A stretch of 64,000 nucleotides of DNA, taken from NCBI GenBank assembly GCA_034336665.1, contig CM067592.1, positions 29,113,819 to 29,177,818 on the forward strand. Direction: 5' to 3'. The DNA is from Luscinia megarhynchos. Taxonomy: Eukaryota; Chordata; Aves; Passeriformes; Turdidae. The position numbers and the translations under genes are program-made. Below are positions 58,631 through 64,000 of the stretch, one piece after another. The notes below the pieces were generated by a model. The model saw only the letters and a program-made list of their open reading frames with translations, made no database searches and was not told the DNA's origin. Every line of letters begins with the position of its first letter. Position 1 is the stretch's first letter.

Positions 58631-61600
58631 GAATGCAGTTCTCTAAAAATAAACATTACAGGATACAACCATATATATACCATCAAGAAACTATATCCTA
58701 GAGCTCTTCAAATCTCTAGGATCGAGGGTGATCAAGCTCTTTGTAGCAGACACTGAAGCTTCCTGTTAACATTCTTGTGAAGAAAAAAAAAGTTAGCAAT
58801 TTTCCCTTACATACTATAATATTCTTTGGTTAACTATTTTGTAAATGAAATAACTATTAAAAAAATCATAATGGATTTCTTTGTCAATTATTTTTGCCAA
58901 CATTGGTTGACTCATGATCCATGTGATGCACAGCCTCCCAAAATAATATATAAGGTACACCCCTAATTCACTATAATTGCACTAAAAATTGACTCTGTTT
59001 TGGCTTTCTATGCTAGTGCATTTATAATAGAGTAACTCATAACAATTTTATTCTAGGCAGAGGACTTAGCAGGAAAAAAAAAAAGAGGAAAGAAGCACAT
59101 GGAAACACACACTCAAAAAGGGACTAACAAATTCACCAAAATTTGTGGAAGGAAATGGGTCAGAATCATGAGAAGAATGGAAGTCTGATGACTCTCACTA
59201 CCTCCCACTAATCACTTCAACATGATACCTCAACTTTTCATGGCTGAAATAGTGCAGGCTGTCTGAGTGAGATACTAGGATAATATTTTTTCCCTCCTAT
59301 TATTTAATTTTAAACTGTTTATTGCAGTACACTGAATCCAGGAGATAAAGGTTTATTCTTAAAATATTCTGAAGCATGTTTCAGGTGGTGTTAAGCTTGC
59401 TTGTTTGTTAACTTTCCTGAATAGGTGAGATTTATTGTGCTCCATATCTGTACATCAACTCTTAGTAACATTACAAGGAAATATCTAAGGTAATAAGAGA
59501 ATATAAATCTAAGTCTGAATTATTTGGGAAAAAGTAAATGATCATTAGTTTTGCTAATTTTGAGTAAAGGGTATAGAAAAAAAATTAGGTAGGGAAGAGG
59601 AGAAAAGGCAAGGAAAAAAAGTACATGAGGAGGAAACAGAGACCTTAACAAAAACAAATGAAAAATGAGAATAAAACAAAGCAACTTAGAGACAAATCAA
59701 TCAAGAATCAATAAATAGAATAAATATAAAGAAAAAAGTGATATAAAAACTTGAGAACAAAGTTGAGATTAATTAATATATGGTCATGAACTTTTCAACT
59801 TCCTGCTGCTAATGGTATAATAGAAATTTACTTTGCATTATATCTTTATAACCTTATTTAAAAATACTTGCAGAATGCAAATGTTTTCATGTAGACAAAA
59901 TATAAGATATTTCTCATTCCCATAATAGCAACACTTTTTATTCAGCAGCTTTTAGAAGCTGCATCAGCGATATGTGCTTTTGTGTGATCTGGTTAGAAAA
60001 GTTGACTACTGATAAAAGGACCATCAAAAATTCCACTTCAAACAAAGACTACTGAGTATATAGAAATAAATTTTCATTAAAGGTGGCCTCAAGTTTTGGA
60101 GAAGAGGAGAACATACATAATCCTCCAATAAACCAGCTGTAGGATGACTTAAAAAAACAAATCAAAATTTTTTCCCTTGAAAAGACACATAATGCTGCAC
60201 TGACTATTAAAGGCATTCCTTTATTTTCTTTCTCCAAGAATCCTCTGCCTAGTTGTTGGTAAAATAACATTTACACATCTTTCTTTCTCAGTAGAGCCAG
60301 GCACGAAATAGAAGGAGGGAAAACTTCCTGTGAGAGCATAGTCTAACAGAAGCCATTGTAGAGTAGAACTCAGACCTCGTGAAGGCACCACCTTGGTGCC
60401 TCTTGCAGTACTACAGATAATTTCTCTTTGGCTTTCTTATGGTGAGATCTCTGGCTTTAGTAAATATGTGTGTCATTCTTAAGCCAGTGGAGCTCTAAGA
60501 ACTCTCACAGAAATTTCCTAGAAAGCAGCTACAGTATCCTGAACACAGTGTGACAGCAGATTTGTTTTTCATGAAATTTTATGAACAATATGTTTTACAG
60601 GAAAAAACTAAATAGTTGAAACAGGCAACAAAAAAAAAGAAAAAAAAAAGAGAGAGAGAGAAAAAAAGAAAGAAAAAAAGTTAAATAAAAGGGATGTAAC
60701 TGGTGCTTTTAAGAACCTCTCAGCCTGAATCCAGATGAAGAAAACAATGTTGCCTGTCATTCTTGCCTGCCAGCTTTAAACAGTTTTAAACACATTTGGA
60801 AGCATAAGTGTAAGACACAACATCTGTCTAAGCTGCCCTCAAAACCCTGTCTGTTTCTTAGCAATTTCTCTACTGCTAAATAATTTTTCATCTTGACTCT
60901 GCTTTCTAGGAAGGCAGCCCTGGAACAGGATCTAACAAGCTCTTCCTTGTCACCTCTGAGCCACAGCTCATTGATTAAAATGGTCTATAGCCTCCTCCTT
61001 TCTGTCATCCTCCTTCCCACACAGTCTTTAAAATTACCCTGGGAAAAATCTAAAGGAAGCTGAGTGGGTGAAGGGCTGTTTTGAGGAAGACTTGACTTCT
61101 AGGCCCTAAAACAGGCTTAGCAATGTTAAATTTTTCTTGCAACTTGGATGATTCTACAATAAAATAAAAGAATTACCATAAGGCTGTCTAGAACTGAATC
61201 TCAAAACTGCTGTTATTCCCTTGCATATTTCATCATTTCTAATCCACTTGTCCTGGAGGGACAAAGAGACATGTCAGCAACTTTCCTCTTTGGAAGTTCC
61301 CCTTTCTGCTATGAGTTTTCTTGAAAAAAAGAGCATTTGTAAATACAGAGGGTGACACTAAAAACTTGCTGACACTATAAGAGAGGGATAAAGGATGTGT
61401 ATATATATATATGAAAAAAATAATTACATAATTATATATATTATAAAGAAATTGAGGTTTTGAAAAATAGCTTACAGGCAGCATGAATTGTAAAAAAAGA
61501 ATTTAAAGATTGCAAAACATAGACTTAAATCTGGATCCAAATTTTTTTAAATACCTACTTATTTTGTGGATTCATCCTTTTACAAGTACAGGTTTCTTTA

Positions 61601-64000
61601 TATCCCTCAGATTAGCTCTAGCATATTAAATACTGAAAGTCAAGTAAGATTAAGCCACAAACCCCACTTTTAAATGTGCATAAAGAAAACAGAGATGACA
61701 ATAATTTCTACTAAGATATGTTTTTTTTTTCTCCATATACCTTTTTAATAATCAGTGTTCTGTTTCCCTGTGTTTGAAAGACTCTGAAATTCTACCATCA
61801 AAAGAAAAAAGCAGCAAAATAAAATACTGATTGTCAAAATGTAAATATATAAGTAGGTTTCTTTTATAGCAGTTTTCGTGTTATGAGTATCAGAGAGTTG
61901 TTGAGATACGATTCAGCCAGGCTTCCATGGGCAGAAGATGATACAAACACACAAAATATGTCTTCAACAGTAAGAAAGCCATGAAAGAAGTCCTGAAATT
62001 GCAGTATGTATTCCAAAGACTTCACAGAATGGAAGACAGGTATTTTACTCAGGTCCCAAAGAAATGTTAATTCTCACTGATAACAGATACAGCCAATAGA
62101 AACACAGCCTTATGTCTCCATGGCACTCTTATCTACAATTTATGTCCATAATGTGGGGGAACCAGCATTTGTCCAGTGACATCAAATGAGAATCTGAGAT
62201 ACTGAGTGGCTTGAAACTAAATGTTTTCATATGAAGATCACAGTTGAAGGCATAGCCAAGAATTAAATCTTTCCTTACTGTGAGGTCTCACTCAGCTCTG
62301 AATCCCAAATTAATTTTAATTAATGGGCAATCTATTTGCATTAAATATATATGTAATAAATGTCTCAATAAGCTACTATGTCAGTCTTCTAAGAGTCCAG
62401 GCACCACGATTTCCATGGATGTAATTCACTTCCAGGTGTCATGAGACAGATTTCCAGAAACCTATTTTGGTAGGAGGCTTCTGGATGAGAATTTGAGAAC
62501 ACAGCTGTTGTTGCTGCCAGCCCAGCTGCTTGCTTTTGCATATGCTCCCATGAACCGCAGGAGGCTCACAAGTGCAGGTTTTGCAGCCAATGATCCACAG
62601 ACAGATTGTTGGCAGTTTTGCAGCTACAAGGCAGAGGGGACCACATGTAGGGATACAACAAAGATTATCATTATTTAAGCATACAAAGGATTTTCAGACT
62701 GGTATTGCAATCTGACCAGAATTTGCCTGCTTTCTGCTTTGTGCACAAGTACTCTTCCTTCCTAGAATCACATAAAACAGAGTTCAAACAGACTCTGATC
62801 TCTACAACCTTCCTCTTTTTCCTGGATCTTTTCCAGAGCATTGCTCTTTAGACATTGGCCACACTTCATACATGGACCACAAAGGAGAAGACTGGAAGAC
62901 TAAAGTCATATTGCACAGATCAAATGAAGAGAATAATACCCTGTGTTAGAGACAGTTGTGGTAATATAGAACATTTTCTGTTTCTGTCAGATACTTATGT
63001 TCAAGAACCAAGAGATTAACTGTCGTTATCTACAGAACATCCATACACTAACCACTGAAGAGGGCCACCCATCTTCACAGCTTAGGGGAAATCTTACTAA
63101 ATGACAGAATTTACAGACATGACAAAACTGCCCCTTACGGTGGACCAATCTTGTGAGTTCATTGCTAGATGAGACATCACTACTGTAGAGGAGTGGTAAA
63201 GATGCTTCAGTAAGAAAATGATTAAAAATCAAAATACTAAATATGCCGATTAAACAAACACCTTAGAAAAGCATTTACATGTTTGAACTCTGCAGTGGCA
63301 GGTCAGGGAAATCTATTGATGCACTTGATCCTCAGTTTGTCTTCATTTCAAATGCAATTTAATTACTGACAGTAACACTCATAGAAAAAATTGATTTCAA
63401 GGTAAGAAAATGTAGATGTCAATGTCAATGCTGCTCTTTTTTTTTTCTTTTCTTTTTAGAGAACATAGAGAATGTGCTCTTATTCCCCTGCTATTTTCAT
63501 AGACTCAGTACTGACATTTTCTGAATCTTACTTGTTATATTCATTTACCAGACAATAGCAGCACAGGAGAAAAGTGTGTAAAATCAGTCTCACAATCAGA
63601 TATTGATTAGTGCCTTAGTTATCCATCAAGTGTTTAGTATGCTGACTGTTGGAAAATGAGATGCGACTACCTGATATTGATAGTAATAGGCTTTGCATCA
63701 ACTTGTAATGAGACAGGAATGTGTGGGTTTCAGTCAAAGTATTAAGTCATGGCTGTCTGGATAGCACGACGTTTCTCTCAGTTACTGATGACATGTTTTA
63801 AGGGCATTTATTTGCAATACAACCTGGAAACAATACACTAATTTTACCATATAAATACCAGTCTTTGGGCAATTATCTGCTGTTTCATATGTTTTTATTA
63901 GTATCAGACTACATGCACTTAATTTAGCATATTTAATAATTATGTTATGCACCTCAAGTTGCAAATTTTTTTGTGCATGCTTGCAAAATATATATGGTAT
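58631..64000. other. AT-rich unique DNA, no gene seen
   Basis: No exon or RNA gene was recognised. An A/GA-rich simple tract lies at about 60628-60682, TA runs near 61399-61412 and 61430-61441, and a T/C-rich tract near 63436-63458. Open frames are at most 81 codons. Confidence 0.55.
60628..60682. repeat. A-rich tract with GA microsatellite
   Basis: Purine-only run of A tracts with a central stretch of GA dinucleotides. Confidence 0.88.

Overview
The window looks like a gene-free stretch of a bird nuclear genome, most likely a passerine. The basis is AT-rich unique DNA with many fragments of CR1 LINEs, including the typical 3' ends with short ATTCTATGA/ATTCTGTGA-type terminal repeats, and ERVL-type long terminal repeats (LTRs) of a kind I associate with songbirds. 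I found no convincing host protein-coding exon, tRNA, rRNA or CRISPR. Host ORFs are short and unrecognised, and the three longest open frames (about 15.4-16.85, 26.6-28.05 and 53.8-54.25 kb) are artefacts of simple repeats. The region is either a gene desert or lies inside a very large intron.

Layout. 1-2.56 kb is unique AT-rich DNA. 2.56-4.35 kb holds two CR1 fragments in the same orientation. 4.35-15.5 kb is mostly unique, with a small antisense CR1 at 8.94 kb. 15.54-16.81 kb is a 1.27-kb purine-strand array of GGGAA/GGAAAA units with two blocks of an 11-bp GTTTCAGGGAA repeat. 16.8-26.6 kb is unique. 26.66-27.06 kb is a CCCTT/CCCCT array on the opposite strand sense. It runs into a 19-copy minisatellite of about 39 bp (27.07-27.81 kb), which runs into the 3' half of an ERVL-type LTR ending near 28.46 kb. 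30.25-31.33 kb is an unexplained GC-richer island. 33.0-35.1 kb holds a sense CR1 and then an antisense one. 35.55-36.18 kb is a probable solo LTR on the minus strand with TATA box and polyadenylation signal. 36.45-37.0 kb is another sense CR1.

The main element is a complete endogenous retrovirus on the minus strand, 42351-49000. It has two near-identical LTRs with TGTCC...GGACA ends, a 5-bp target duplication (ctgtc) on both sides, a primer binding site matching the 3' end of tRNA-Ile, gag, protease, reverse transcriptase (YIDD), RNase H and integrase (D, D, E) regions in that order, a polypurine tract, and no env. This gene order, the RT/connection/RNase H features and the lack of env point to an ERVL-related (class III) element. 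The reading frames are interrupted many times, largely by small indels. The two LTRs also differ mainly in homopolymer length, so some breaks may be sequencing errors.

49.6-54.44 kb contains two long antisense CR1 fragments, a TTTTTC array with an internal 98-bp duplication, and a short sense CR1 3' end. A further LTR-like fragment lies at 58.3-58.63 kb, and the remainder to 64 kb is unique AT-rich DNA. The genes present are retroelement genes only. No host operon or pathway is visible.
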